This document shows, piece by piece, positions 1 to 11,859 of a stretch of 64,000 nucleotides of DNA. Within the stretch, counting starts at the first letter, position 1; each line of letters opens with the position of its first letter. Below the pieces are notes generated by a model, which was not told the origin of the DNA, searched no databases, and was given only the letters and a program-made list of their open reading frames with translations. The position numbers and the translations under genes are program-made. The DNA comes from Plantago ovata (lineage: Eukaryota > Streptophyta > Magnoliopsida > Lamiales > Plantaginaceae), in assembly GCA_028274465.1 (NCBI GenBank), contig CM051455.1:68988985-69052984 (forward strand), in the 5' to 3' direction.

Positions 1-3
1 AGT

Positions 4-2120
4 GTGCAACTTGAGCTTGCTGAATCTCAGCAGGTAAATAATGTTCCAGCTTTTGACTCTAAAACTATTCTTCAAAACTTTCCTGAACTTAATTTTATTC
101 TTTTTCAGGCTCAAAAGGAGACCACTGAAGTGGTTCACATCACTGAAAATCTGAAAGTAAGTTCAGAGGAACTTTACTTGGACTTCAAGAAAAATACCTT
201 GACCAGAGTTGCTAAGTCTGTCAGCAACTGGCAAAGGTACAGAAGAATGGACTTTTATGATCTTCACCTTCATCTGTCCAATGAGAAAAAGCGACTTTCT
301 TTGCTGAAACTCGAGATGTTTGTGCACTCAATACTTCGAGAAGAGTTGACATATTCTCAGCTCATGAGCTCAAGTCTAATTGGTCTAATCAGAGAGAATA
401 TGAAAGCTAAATTCAAGAGTGCCTCTCCAGCTGAACAAGTTGTGATGCTCAAGGGTTCCTTTGTACCCGTGGTGGCTGATCCCCACAAAATCAATGAAGA
501 AGAGGAAGTTACAAGTGTCTCTCTATACAAACATCTTGAGTTCTTCATACTGACGGACGATGATGAAGAAGAAGAGGATGAGAACATTCCTAAAGATCCA
601 AGTGATGATGAAGGAAAAGATTCTAAGGACAAAAAGGATGACGATGATGATAATCAAGGTCCTAGTCCTGATGCTGGTGGACTTAAACTGACAGTTGCTG
701 AGACTGAACGTCATGATACTGAAATCAGCAAGCTGATCACACACCAAGTCAGCAACAAGAATCCAATCCTGCTCCTGCTGAGACAAGTACTCCAGCAACT
801 GAACAAGTTGCTGAAACTGAAGAAGAGTACACCAGAAAGCGTGTTGAAATGAAATTAGGCAAAAATAAGCGTTCTGATGCCGAGTTATCTTTACTCGATG
901 CCAAGGTCACTGAACCAAACCTTGATGATGAAGAATTGGATGAAGATTATCAAAGAGCACTTCAAAACAGTCTACAGATTCATGCAAGGCATACGCAAAA
1001 TCTAGACATTGCTCAATCTTCAGGAGTGAAGCATACGGAAGTCCCCTGCCTTCCACTTACTACTGGTGAAACTCCAGTTATTGAGTCTCAAGCGTTTTCC
1101 TCAGCAACCACTCAATCAAAAGTTACTACTGTGAAACTCCAGTTATTGAGTCTCAAGCGTTGCCCTCAGCAACCACTCAATCAAAAGTTACTACTAGTGA
1201 AACTCCAGTTGTTGAGTCTCAAGCGTTGCCCTCAGCAACCACTCAACCGAAAGGGAATGAAGCTACAGATTTAGGAACCAAGGTTGTTGGCCTTGATGAA
1301 TCTGATGACGAAGAAGATCTCTCAGCAAATGAAGAAGATCAATCAAAGAAAGCTGAACCCACAGTGGTTACAATTCCTCCTCCTGATGATGAAAATGATG
1401 TAGGAGATGACATAAGATGCCATTTGCTGACCAAAGATGATCAATTCGCTACTGAGCTTAAAGTTCATTCCTTAACTCCTTCTTTAGTGTCGTTTCCACA
1501 CGTGGAGGATTTTACTCCAAGAATTTTGGCACTAATGGAAGTCCACAAAGCCTGCAAAGAAGAAGACGATGCACTGCTTGCTGAGAGTCCGCTTGACATC
1601 GGCAAAATACTGGCTACTGTGCTGAAACGCACTACTTCTCTTACCATAGCTCAGAAAGACATAAGTCTACATCATAAAATCTATGAAGAAGATGTCAGTC
1701 AAGCACTCAAACTGGCAAAGTCTGCATTGAAAAAGGCTCGGACTTTCATTGAAGAAAAGTCGAAAATGAGCGCAGACATGAGGAGAATTTGGTGAGTATA
1801 AAACAAGAATTGTCCAAGATGACCGCTGATCAGCAGGCAATTATTTTAAGTACAATAGCCTAAGCACTCTTGTTGAAAATTGCAATGAGTTCTTCTCTCT
1901 GCACATTACTCCAATGATGCAATCCATGTCTAATGCGGAAGATAAACAAAGAAAATCTTCAAGAAAGAAAACCCCTGCTGAAGCGCCATTGACAATAGAA
2001 CATCTTTCTGAAAGAGAGCAAAGTTCTAAACGACAAGCTGAAACAGATTCTGAGTTGAATTCAGCAAATCTAAGATCTGAAACTCAGATTCTGAGAAAAT
2101 CTTCTGTTGGAAGAGCTTAA
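4..2120 (+). pseudogene. unrecognised 3' coding region of element 1
   Basis: Long open stretches lie at 4-852, 849-1,274, 1,160-1,795 and 1,914-2,120. The product is not recognised. It is hydrophilic and probably coiled-coil, with a run of Asp and Glu around 556-660, Lys/Asp-rich segments, and a Lys-rich part near 1,950. No protease, reverse transcriptase or integrase motif is present. Its position just before the polypurine tract fits the extra 3' ORFs (envelope-like or structural) that some plant LTR elements carry after pol. The first open stretch runs in from outside the window, so its start is unknown. Confidence 0.45.
1068..1250 (+). repeat. three-unit tandem repeat, 65-66 bp
   Basis: Three consecutive units begin at about 1,068, 1,133 and 1,199, each opening with GAAACTCCAGTT and containing GAGTCTCAAGCGTT. 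The first two are 65 and 66 bp long and the third is partial. They lie inside the 3' coding region of element 1 and code for a Thr/Ser/Gln-rich repeat. Units differ by only a few bases, so the expansion is fairly recent. Confidence 0.85.
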
Positions 2121-2368
2121 GTCCCTCGTAAAAGCTTTGTTTAGTTTTGTTTTGCTGATTTGTGTAGTTATCTCTGAACTTTCATGTAAACTTACTGAAA
2201 GATAACTATCAGCAATAAAGCTTTTGACTCTTATTGGTTTTTGATTATGCAATCTACTTATGCTTACTGTTTTATTATTCAAGTATGCTTGCATTAATCA
2301 ACTGATTTATTCAACATCAGAAACCTCTAAAAGGGTAACAATTAATTTAGCCATGGATTGCTAACATC

Positions 2369-2382
2369 AAAAGGGGGAAATT
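2369..2382 (+). other. polypurine tract of element 1
   Basis: AAAAGGGGGAAA followed by two T lies directly before TGTTAGG, the expected LTR start. This is the standard plus-strand primer site of LTR retrotransposons and fixes the element orientation as plus. Confidence 0.75.
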
Positions 2383-3620
2383 TGTTAGGAAACTTGTAAT
2401 TTTGATGAGCAATTAACCATGCTAAATTAAGGAAAGTCCAGTAACTAGTACTCTTAAGGTCCATAGGAATTTAGAATTTTAAAGGACATTGTAAAAGAGG
2501 AACGTTTGCTGAAGACTTAGTGTAGGTGCTAGATAGGTGTTTTAAACCGCTTATGATGTATCTTGTTTTCTGAAAAGAAAAACAACCTATTGAAGCATTT
2601 GCTGATGATGTACTTTGTTTACACAAACAAACTATTGAAGCATTTAGAACCGTTCAGAAACTTGAAGAATTCGAAGACTGAAGACTAGAAGATTTCTGAA
2701 GATGGTATCTACAAAGGCACATGTTGCTCAGAAAGTGGAAACTTCAGCAACAGCTTGCATAAGTGAAAATCTAAACGACATAGTAGGTTGTGCTTGCTGA
2801 AACTGAGACTGACCACTTGCTGAAAACATATGTGACCTCCTTGCTGAAAGTACTTGCATTTGCGCTCCAACGTTCATATTTGAATTTCATTCAAATGAAC
2901 ATTAAATGCAAAGCATGCACGCGAAGGACATGAAGACTAGAAGACAAATAAAGGACGCTGCTGAAAGTACAAAAGCAAGACAGTGACATCTTAAGGAACA
3001 AAGCCTTAGAATTTGAAATTCAAACGGCTTCCTTGATTCACTATAAATAGAGGTCATCCGGCAAAGAGTTGAAGAGTGTCAACAACGTGATCAAACTCTC
3101 ACTTGTGCTTAAACTCACATACCCTTCAATACTCTTTACTGCCATTGATCCGTTCGAAGACTTAAAGCTTGAAAGCTACTTGTGAAGAAGTAGAATATAC
3201 ACGACTAAGAAATTAGTTAAGTGTTCTTTCTTTCGAACAAGAACAAGTCTTGACACCAGAAACAATCAAACTTGTTTACTGCAAAGTATTCAAAGTTTTG
3301 TTTCTTAGATTACTTATTGTAGCTGAATAAGTTATAATCAAGTTATCTCATCCCAAACCTCTCTAACTGAAAATACACCATTTCAGGCGTGAAATTCAGG
3401 GGGAACTTAATCGAGCATAGTGTTGCTGATTAAAAGTCCCAAATTGGTGGAGAACAAGGTTTCGTTCTCAAGTTAGGTTGGAAACGAAGCAAGTGTGCTT
3501 TGGTTTTTGTTGAACCGCTCTAGATAGGTGTTGTAAGGACCTCAAACTTATCATTAGTGGATTCAGTCCTAGAAAGGACAAAGTGGATTAGTTGAGAGAT
3601 TACGCCACTCTCAGATACCA
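2383..3620 (+). repeat. 3' LTR of element 1
   Basis: It begins TGTTAGGAAAC right after the polypurine tract and probably ends at CAGATACCA near 3,620, about 1.24 kb. The end is less certain because no second LTR is in the window. Sequence of element A resumes a few bases later. It contains a TATA box at 3,041-3,050 and a region repeating short forms of the words GCTGAAAC and TTGCTGA. No coding potential is seen. Confidence 0.65.
3041..3050 (+). promoter_or_regulatory. TATA box in LTR of element 1
   Basis: CTATAAATAG is a consensus plant TATA box in the second half of the LTR, where the U3/R boundary is expected. Transcription would start about 30 bp downstream. Confidence 0.6.
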
Positions 3621-3626
3621 CTATAA

Positions 3627-5493
3627 AAGAGTTTTTCTTCTTATTTATAGTAAATAAAATCCCCCGAGCTCCCCAAACCCAACACTCAGTCGCTGGACGC
3701 CTAGACTTGATCTTCTCCAACATAATCTACAAGGAAGGAATTTTGAAAACAGAAAGAGTGTGAGATAAAGGATCTCAGTGAGGTTCTAAGTTTAATAGAC
3801 AGAAAAGTAAACGGTTTCAAAAACAAACATTTGTAGCAAGCAAAGTAGTAACAGAAACAGATAACATAACAGAGACAAATAGAAACAGATAAGGTGAAGT
3901 CCGTTGGTGCAGCCCGCCTTGTTACTCCTACTCCCAGAATGCCCTTATAGCTCCCTCCAGAGGGTACAACTCTAGACAGAAACAGAAACAGAACCTACGA
4001 CCCCAAGAGACCTCAACGACTTTTGCCTCCCGTCAAAAAGGGAATAGACTAGGCAATAACTAAATAAACTTGATAGTCCACACTACCCAAGTCTACCTAG
4101 TTACAACCTAATCGATCGGCCACACAGAAACAGACAGAAACAATAATAGATAAAGTGCTCGGATAACCGAGTTACATTCCTGCAGAAGAGTCAGTACAAA
4201 CAGAACCACACCGAACAACACCGTACATAATAAAGTAAAATGGTCATGCATAGGGCATATTTACTTTTAAAGCAGTAGCATACAGAATACAATACAATAT
4301 ACATGCATAGCACATTGCCTTCCAGGTTTTAATAACAAACAAACTTTGGGGTGAACACTCACCTTGAAGTAGGTTGAACTTAGCACGGATTAAGAAAGCA
4401 ATTACGGAACTGCAGGCGAAATGGGACCTAAACAGAAACTCCAAGTTACTACCTTAAGTAGAAGCAGGAACAAAAACTAAAAGAAACATAATCAGAGAGA
4501 AAGTTAGGTAAAGGTGGGGTTCGAACTCAGTACCTCGAAGTTAAACTCTAACTTAGAAACCAACTAGGCTAGCAAGACGATTAGTAACCTTACAACAAGA
4601 CAAAATGTATTTAAACATGAACAACTTTTGAAAAACAAAGACCTTTAACCTCAGTTTGAAAAGACAGAAGTAACTCTCAGTATAATTGCAGTAAAACAGA
4701 ATAACCTTTTTCAGCAAACAAAACCAGTGTAAAACTTCTTATTGTTTAGTAAAATTACTAATTTGCCCTTCAAGGTACATTTATAGAAAAACCCCTCTTT
4801 AAATTTCGAAGACCAAACGAGTACCTCATGTTTTAAAATCAAGCAGAACAGACCCACAAGAATTACATAACCTCTCAGTCCAGAAAGACATGAAATTACG
4901 ATTTTACCCTCCAGCAAATAATTGTAGAAAAACCTCTCAAGTTTCAGAAATCAAACATTAACCCCACAAACTTCAAAATCAACATAACAAGAGTCCACGA
5001 TAATTACACTAAATCCGATCAGTCCAGGTCAAAGAATGAAATTACTATTTTGCCCCTCAGTTCAAAATTGCATAAAGGTCCTTCAAGTTTCCAAACTTCC
5101 TAAATTTACCCCCATAGATTTGAAAACACAACAAACAAGTCCAAACATCCCAAAACTCACTTTCTCGAGCCACTGTTAGTCCGAATGATCAACACAGGCC
5201 TAGTCAGAGGTTAGAACAGTCCCACAATGGTCAACAACGGTCCAAATTCAGTCTTAAAGTCAAGATTAGGGTTCGATTTTTGGGACAGAATTGACTCAGG
5301 GGCAAAACGGTCCAAATTCAGAGATTTTACCTTCGAACTGAGATGTAGTTAACTGAACAGCGATTTGTAAAGAAGAAAGATGTTAGAACAAGATCCATTA
5401 TACGAAATGAACCCCAAAACGAGCGAAACGGAACAGATTTGGTACTTACCGGAATCTGAACGGAGAAGACGAGCAAAACCGGAGTGGAGCAAC
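3627..5493 (-). repeat. LTR of element A (copy A1), partial
   Basis: This stretch matches the complete A LTR at about 29,930-31,710 over its whole length, at about 96-97 percent by eye. It is interrupted on the left by element 1 and on the right by element C, which starts exactly where the match to A2 stops. Same strand and similarity suggest that A1 is the 3' LTR of the element whose 5' LTR is A2. No genes are seen; open frames here are short and unconserved. Confidence 0.8.
4513..4573 (-). other. tRNA-like A and B box pair inside the A LTR
   Basis: On the minus strand TAGCCTAGTTGG (4,560-4,571) matches the RNA polymerase III A-box consensus. AGTTCGAACCC (4,517-4,527) is one step from the B-box consensus, at tRNA-like spacing. 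The same segment is present at the same place in the other two A LTR copies, so it belonged to the LTR before it spread. It is probably an old SINE or tRNA captured by the LTR. No cloverleaf could be drawn with confidence, so it is not called a tRNA gene. Confidence 0.5.
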
Positions 5494-6326
5494 TGTTAGT
5501 GTTGAAATATGTCCAGCCCGCATGTACGAATTGGAGCAGTCTAAGAGCGCGACAAAGCATCATAGGCCGTCCCTCAAGGGGCGCGACCACACCCAAGTAT
5601 GTCACTAAGGTGTGGTTCGACCAACATAGGGTCCGACCGTCACTAAGAGGCCAACCCTCAAAATAAGCTCATCACAAGCACAAAGCAGCTATTGGGCTCG
5701 AGGAGCATCTCTAGGGCTCGAGGAGGCCTTAAGTCAAGGTAACACTCTCTGAGAGAAACTAGGCAGACCACTACTCGGACCACCAACGTAAGAGAAAGGC
5801 ACGAGGTCACTAGGACGACCACCCATGGTCGCTCCCAGTGGGGCCCGTCCTCCAGATTACTAAGTGGGACCCGAAATGACCATGTTGCCCTCTCAACCCT
5901 AGCCAAGATGTTCGGGCCAAGGCCCATGGACCTCCTTAATGGGCTTGGGCCTAAGGAGGCTTCAATCCCGTCCGGACACTTGTCACGATCCTACAAGGGC
6001 TGACATTAAAAGTCTACGAGTATATAAAGGACTCATTCATTACCCAGCGGGTAAGCATTAACACCTCTCACCTACCACTCACCCACCACATTTACTACTC
6101 GTACTAGGGAAGCCTCACAACTCCCTACACGTAAAGTCGTCACTCCGGTCTGATATCTTACAGACCGAGCAAGAGACACTAACCCCCCCTCCAGTATATT
6201 TCAGGTACGAGGAAGCTACAAGAAGGTTCACTACCAATCCAAGAGGAACACTACATGAAGAAGAACTAGAATAGCTTAGATTGACGATCCACTGCGAACT
6301 TAGGAAGAAGTACGAATTACCCTTCA
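5494..6326 (+). repeat. 5' LTR of element C
   Basis: It runs from TGTTAGTGTTG to CCCTTCA, about 833 bp, ending 5 bp before the primer site. The start is fixed because the A LTR match ends at 5,493. The first 60 bp resemble the start of the element D LTRs (shared word AAATATGTCC), so C and D belong to related families. A TATA box, TATATAAAGG, lies at 6,021-6,030. Confidence 0.8.
6021..6030 (+). promoter_or_regulatory. TATA box in element C LTR
   Basis: TATATAAAGG lies about 300 bp before the LTR end. The related D LTRs have a TATA motif in the matching place, which supports it as the core promoter. Confidence 0.65.
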
Positions 6327-6331
6327 AAATT

Positions 6332-6349
6332 TGGCGCCGTCTGTGGGAA
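6332..6349 (+). other. primer binding site of element C
   Basis: TGGCGCCGTCTGTGGGAA lies 5 bp after the LTR. Sites beginning TGGCGCCG are typical of Tat and Athila elements; the first nine bases fit the 3' end of tRNA-Asp. It is nearly identical to the element D site. Confidence 0.75.
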
Positions 6350-6415
6350 GCGATACAAAAGTTCATTCCTAGCCCTACTGGTCGAGCCACTACCCTCCTC
6401 GTGACCCTTCACGAT

Positions 6416-7134
6416 ATGCCTCCCAGAAGAAGCAACCGTCTTGCTAATGCACCACCAAAGAATCCTCCTCGAGCTAGGGGCCGTCCCCCTAGCAACGGTC
6501 GAGGAGGAGGAACGGCTGCTGCTCCGAGGGCACCGAGAAATAACAATGTTGCAAGGAACAAAGATTATACGGAGGGGGCATTCACTAATGTCACCAACTC
6601 CCAAGATGAAAGATCGGGGGAAACAACCCGCAAGGTGTTCCAGTAAGAAGTTCCTATGGAGCGTTGAGAGTCTCAAACAACGTCGAGCCTAGAGGGCAGC
6701 CTCCTCCTGTAGCAATCAATCAACCTTCCGTAGCAGTGAACCCTCCTCAACCGGCCGCATTGAACTTCACCCTTCCTGATGGACGCGTAATCCGACCATC
6801 AGATTTCGGGATGGGCGAAGCTCAATACGGTTTGTTCCTTCTCACATTACAAGGATATGTGGGGGGTAATGAGGCTGCTAGAGTTAACGCTGAGATCCAA
6901 GCTCGAGGAGCACAACAAGCGCCAGTGCAAGAGCAACCCCGTGACACCCTGGTCGCTCCTCGTCAATCCCAAGGAAGAGCACCAGTTGCACAAGATGAGG
7001 CACATTCAAGAGCCAACACAAGGCCAATCCAATCTCGACTTGGACCATCAAGAGTTCAATCGAGGTTAGGACCTCAAGGTGCCCCGGATGATTTGAGAGA
7101 CTTGATCGGTAGAAGGATACGAGCTTCATTGTAA
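6416..7134 (+). pseudogene. N-terminal gag region of element C
   Basis: Open stretches cover 6,416-6,646 and 6,664-7,134. The first likely Met starts MPPRRSNRLANAPPK, followed by an Arg/Gly/Pro-rich basic segment. The basic N-terminus is typical of Tat Gag proteins. The later stretch is Gln/Pro/Ala-rich and leads toward the capsid-like domain in the next frame. It is a fossil coding region, interrupted. Confidence 0.6.
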
Positions 7135-7200
7135 AATGTAGCTCAACAAGAAAATAGGGCTCAGGTAGTTGCTACACCACCTGCTCTCCCCAATCAAGTT

Positions 7201-9170
7201 ATGCCCAACCAAGTAACTCCTCAGAACCAACAAGAGGCGGTGGCGGAAAATCAAGCATTGAGAACAGTAGCTGAGGTAAGCCCCTTGATCGACCCGATCA
7301 CGGGGAGGAGGCTCACTCTGGAGGAACTCAACGCGAGGAAGTCCGCACTTTATGCTCAGATAGAGACTCTACGAGGAACTGTCCAAGAGAAAGAGCATGA
7401 CCAAGATCCGAGCCCTTTATGCGACGAGATTAGGAGTCACCAAGCCAAAATTGAAAGAGGGTTTCCCACCTTCGAAAGTTATGATGGAACAAGTTGTCCG
7501 AAGGATTACTTGATAAGATTTGGCACTAAGATGGATGCTTATGGTCATGATTCGAGGACCAAAGCACTCCTCTTCCCGGCTAACCTATCCGGAGAAGCCA
7601 TGAAGTGGTGGTCGCGCCTCCCTCATAGATCCATCAAGTCATATAGAGATCTCTGCAAGGAGTTCTCTAAGCGCCTCGAGAAGGTTATGAATGCCAAGAG
7701 AAGAGTGAGGTACTTGGCCGAGATTATTCAGAAAAACAATGAGGACTTGAGGGACTTCATCAACCGCTTTCATGAAGCAGCCCTCCAAGTCGAAGATCAC
7801 TCGATCAATGAGAGGAAAGAATATTTGTATGGTAACACTACCAACATCAAGTTCCAAGACGTACTCTCAGCATCGTGTGTGGAGAATGAAGCACAACTTG
7901 CCAAGGTTTGCAAGGATTTCCTCGAGGCCGAGGAATTCCGAAAAACCGTCACAGTGAGAACCAATCCTCCCAAAGAAAAAGGGAAGGAAAAAGAAAAGGA
8001 GAAGGAGTACCCTCCTCGCCCGCAAAATCCCGGTAAGCAAAGAAAAGATCAAAAGCATGGGTTGATCAAAGAGGGTCACTCTAGAAATGATTTCAGAGAC
8101 AAGAGGTCTCCTCCTAGGAGGTCACCTCCAAGACGATATAGCAACTACACAGACTTGAATAGGCCAAGATCCGACATCTTGAACTATATAGTCTCGAGGA
8201 AGCTAGAGGTCTCCTGGCCACCACCGATTAGAGAAAACCAAAAGAACAAGAGTTCGGAGAAATTTTGCAAGTTCCACAAGGGGAAAGGGCATACCTCTGA
8301 TGAGTGTGTCGAACTCAAGAACGAAATTGAGAGGATGATACGCAATGGCCAGTTGGTTAGCTACATCCGGAAGGAGGAACCTCTGGCAATCTTGCCTCCA
8401 CCACCTCAAAGTGGGAGCGACCACCATTATCAAGGTAACCGTCATGATGACGATATTCATAATTACAACAATTATGAGAACCGCCCCGTGAATGGAAGCA
8501 TCCACACTCTTACAATTGCGGGAGGACCCGCGGGAGGCGACACTCGTAATCAGAGGGAGATTACGGCGGATAATCTTAGAGTCCGAGATGTGAAGTATGC
8601 TCAAGCCGCACGACCGGGAACCAATGTTATCTCTTTCGATGATAGCGAGATACCTCTGAGGCATGCCGGAGGAGGAAACATCTATGATCCTTGTGTCCCA
8701 CTTGTAGTTTTCCTGGATGTTCAATCATACAAGTTAGGAAGGATCCTCGCCGACACCGAATGTTCGGCTAACTTGATTTTCACCGGAACCTTGAAGAGGA
8801 TGCAAATGAATCCAAGGGAAGGACTCAAGGAAGTGAGGAGCGCATTGGTAGGATTTGGAGGACAACCTATCATGCCACTCGGAATGATCAACCTCACGGT
8901 GTCAATGGGTAGCGCTCCTCGACGAGTGACTCAACATGTTCCTTTCGTGGTCGTCGATATGCCCTTCGATTATTTCGCTGTCCTAGACCGACCCGGTCTC
9001 TCTCAATTCCGAGTCGTAGTGTCTACAGCCCACAACAAGCTAAAGTTTCCCACTCCTTTGGGAATTGGACAAGAGGTACGAGACATACGAGAAGCATGGG
9101 AATGCTACACCATGTCGGCCAAGTTCACTTCTAGGGTTGTGATGAACGCGGGTTTGTCGGGTCCCGGTTC
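7201..9170 (+). CDS. gag-protease region of element C
   Basis: About 656 codons starting MPNQVTPQNQQ. Residues about 95-240 match the retrotransposon Gag domain (pattern GEAMKWWSRLP, then FSKRLEKV). A Lys/Glu-rich linker follows, then the zinc-knuckle-like CKFHKGKGHTSDEC near residue 350. Residues about 500-640 resemble a retropepsin-type protease fold (LGRILADTECSANLIF, then FVVVDMPFDYFAVLDRP). The open frame runs a few codons into the solo LTR that follows. It would provide the particle shell and processing protease. Confidence 0.75.
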
Positions 9171-10421
9171 GATCAAATAAATTTGTTATTAAGCCAAAGG
9201 CAATCCACAACTACAACGAAAACCGTAGTGTAGCAGTAGAATGACTCGAGTGTCGTTCTCTCACGACTATAACTAGCTTTATCAAATCTAATTTAGAATA
9301 TAGAAACAACAGACGTAAAAGCAAAGGGGTTTTTCTAACAGATAATGGAGATTGGTGATAGTATGATCCTTCAAAGCATAATGGGTCAATAATCATGCGT
9401 AAATTCCTCGGTCTTGCATGGAGATCTTTGATCAATCTAATATCCTGTTGCAATTATTAAGCACTACGAAGATAACGATACTGACAAGTCAAGCACTATT
9501 GTCCAATTGTGTTCCATAATTATTCAACACTACGAAGATAAACATGCGTATAGATCGACGAGGGTCCAATTGTGCATAATAATTAATACAGCATACGAGA
9601 ATTTAGGCTGAGCCTGATCAACGAAATAAAGCAATAACACGGAGTATAATGCGCGATATAGCCATTAGCATGATTATCTTCCCTTCGCTAAGAATTCACA
9701 TACTACCACCAACGATAAGTTTAGCTACTCATAATAGGCATGCAATCAACAGAAATCAAAGAAGAAAACATGTTGAAAGATATATAAAATAAGTAGAATA
9801 AACTGTAAGATAAAATGTTACCGAAGGTTGTCAATCTCCGAAGAATTGTGATCCTACAAGCTCCAATCTGCTATGAAAAAGTGTCCCCTAAGCTACGAAC
9901 CCCCAGAACAGGCTCTGGGAAGTCCCTACCTAAAACTACAGAGAAAGGTGAGAAAGTAGGTCTGGAAAAGTATGAATTTCGGAGAAAAACTGAACAACTA
10001 TATATAGGCCTCGAAATACTGTGGGGCGGTTCGCCCCACACACCACATCTGGGGCGGTTCGCCCGGGAGATTATTTCGCGGAATTCCGCGTTTTCGACGC
10101 GTTTTTGGATTTCTTCCCCTTTTCGGACTCGGTTTCTGTCTTCTAGTGGCCTTCTAACCTCCAGATTCGACCCCTAGACTCCAAATCCTATCCGGAAACC
10201 TTTAGATACTCCAAATAGGCTTCTGGAACACCAATTCTTTGTCAACTTCAATATAATTGCCCGGAAATCCTCGATTTTCGACCAAAACCTGTAAAATAAA
10301 ATCTAAACGGAAACGTGACACTATTCTAATAAAATGCACTAAAATATAGCTAAATTAACATAGAGGATAGCTAAAATAGGTGAAAAAGACTCAAATGAAA
10401 GTGTAAAATACACATTCATCA
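9171..10421 (-). mobile_element. solo LTR of the element B family inside element C
   Basis: This is the reverse complement of the element B LTR along its full length, with clearly more divergence (several percent) than the two B LTRs show from each other. No internal element sequence is attached. It is flanked by GGTTC on the left and GGTTG on the right, an imperfect 5-bp target duplication, and it lies between the protease and polymerase parts of C. It carries two copies of the palindromic motif GGGGCGGTTCGCCC and the same TATA region as B. Confidence 0.85.
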
Positions 10422-10512
10422 GGTTGCCATTGGAGAACCCAACCCGGGCCAATCATCCGAGGAGCCACCCCTTGTTCACAATGCGCCTTATCGTTTCTAC
10501 ACGGTTCGGCGA

Positions 10513-11622
10513 GTGAAGAAAAAGTCAAAAAATCCAAGTCCGTCACTTAGGCGAAGAAAAGCAATCATGAAGAAAGACAAGGATACTCTAGTAGGAGCTG
10601 TTAAGGAGCTCGAGGAGTATCAAGTGATTCCACCAATCCCACCATCTTCCAAAAAGAAGAAGTTCTTTGAGGAAAACAAAATTGAAGCAAAAGAAACCCT
10701 AGAAGAAATCCAAATTGTCGAAGGAAGTGCCGACAAGGTCACAAAAATTGGTACCGAGATGACTACAGAAGTCAGGATGAAACTCATCCAATGTTTGAGA
10801 GATAACAACGACATCTTCGCGTGGAGTACCGAGGACCTCAAGGGGATCGACCCACGAGTCTCTGTTCACCATCTGAACGTTGACCCGTCGATCACCCACA
10901 TCAAAGAAAAGCGAAGAGACTTCAGCGCGGAAGATAATGCCATCATTGAAGCTGAAGTACAAAGACTTCTTAAGGCTGGTCACATCAAGGAGGTGAGATA
11001 CTCCGATTGGGTATGCAATGTGGTCCTCGTGGAGAAGGGTCCGGGCAAGTGGAGAATGTGCAACAACTTCACAAGGCTCAACAAGTTCTGCCCGAAGGAT
11101 CCCTACCCTCTCCCACGGATCGACCAGCTGGTCGATTCCACCGCTGGATGCGCCCTCTTGAGTTTCATGGATGCATACCATGGCTTCTACCTAGTCAAAA
11201 TGGCCAAAGATGATGTGCCCAAGACTGCCTTCTTCGCTAATGGCAATGTGTATTGCTTCAACGTGATGCCATTCGGTCTTAAAAACGCCGGAGCGACCTA
11301 CCAAAGGCTAGTCAACAAGATGTTCAAAGAAGAGCTGGGTAAAACAATGGAAGTATATGTTGATGATATGCTCGTCAAGAGCAAGACCGAGGAGCAACAT
11401 GTAGGTTACCTGGCAAAATGCTTCTCGATCTTGAGAAAGTATGGCATGAAGCTCAACCCGGCGAAGTGTACCTTCGGAGTCAAAGGGGGGAAGTTCTTCG
11501 GTTACATGGTAACAGAGAGAGGAATAGAAGCGAATCCCGAGAAAATAAAGGCCATCCTCGATCTTCCTCAACCTCAATCCATCAATAGGTACAACAATTG
11601 GTCGGAAAGTGAATCGCATTGA
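10513..11622 (+). CDS. reverse transcriptase region of element C
   Basis: Ty3/gypsy reverse transcriptase. Visible motifs in order are GPGKWRMCNNFTRLNK, CPKDPYPLPRID, SFMDAYHGFYLVKM, NVMPFGLKNAGATYQRLVN, the catalytic YVDDML and the thumb-side LNPAKCTFGVKGGKFFGYMV. The N-terminal 100 residues are Lys/Glu-rich linker from the protease. The polymerase would copy element RNA into DNA inside the particle. RNase H follows in the next open stretch. It is part of a damaged element. Confidence 0.85.
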   Translation: MKKKSKNPSPSLRRRKAIMKKDKDTLVGAVKELEEYQVIPPIPPSSKKKKFFEENKIEAKETLEEIQIVEGSADKVTKIGTEMTTEVRMKLIQCLRDNNDIFAWSTEDLKGIDPRVSVHHLNVDPSITHIKEKRRDFSAEDNAIIEAEVQRLLKAGHIKEVRYSDWVCNVVLVEKGPGKWRMCNNFTRLNKFCPKDPYPLPRIDQLVDSTAGCALLSFMDAYHGFYLVKMAKDDVPKTAFFANGNVYCFNVMPFGLKNAGATYQRLVNKMFKEELGKTMEVYVDDMLVKSKTEEQHVGYLAKCFSILRKYGMKLNPAKCTFGVKGGKFFGYMVTERGIEANPEKIKAILDLPQPQSINRYNNWSESESH

Positions 11623-11859
11623 GTAGATTCATCTCGAGGTCTGCCGAGAAAAATCTCCCATTTTTCAAAGTGCTAAGGAAGAGCAGCCACTTCGAGTGGA
11701 CGAAAGAATGCGAGGAAGCCTTCGAGAAGCTGAAAGAGTATCTACTCGCTTCCCCACTATTGTCAAAACCCATAGAAGGAGAGGTGCTTTACTTGTACCT
11801 AGCAGCAACTGGAGAAGCTATCAGCTCGGTCTTGGTGCGAATCCAAGGTAACCGACCAC

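Larger units (their letters stand above)
1..3620 (+). mobile_element. Element 1: LTR retrotransposon, 3' portion only
   Basis: The window opens inside a plus-strand LTR retrotransposon. Visible parts, in order, are a protein-coding 3' region, a polypurine tract and one LTR. The reverse transcriptase and the 5' LTR would lie left of the window, so the lineage cannot be set. The purine tract followed by TGTTAGGAAAC resembles several copia families, but this is only an impression. The element lies within LTR sequence of element A, which resumes at about 3,627. It is an old or damaged copy whose coding region is interrupted at several points. Confidence 0.7.
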
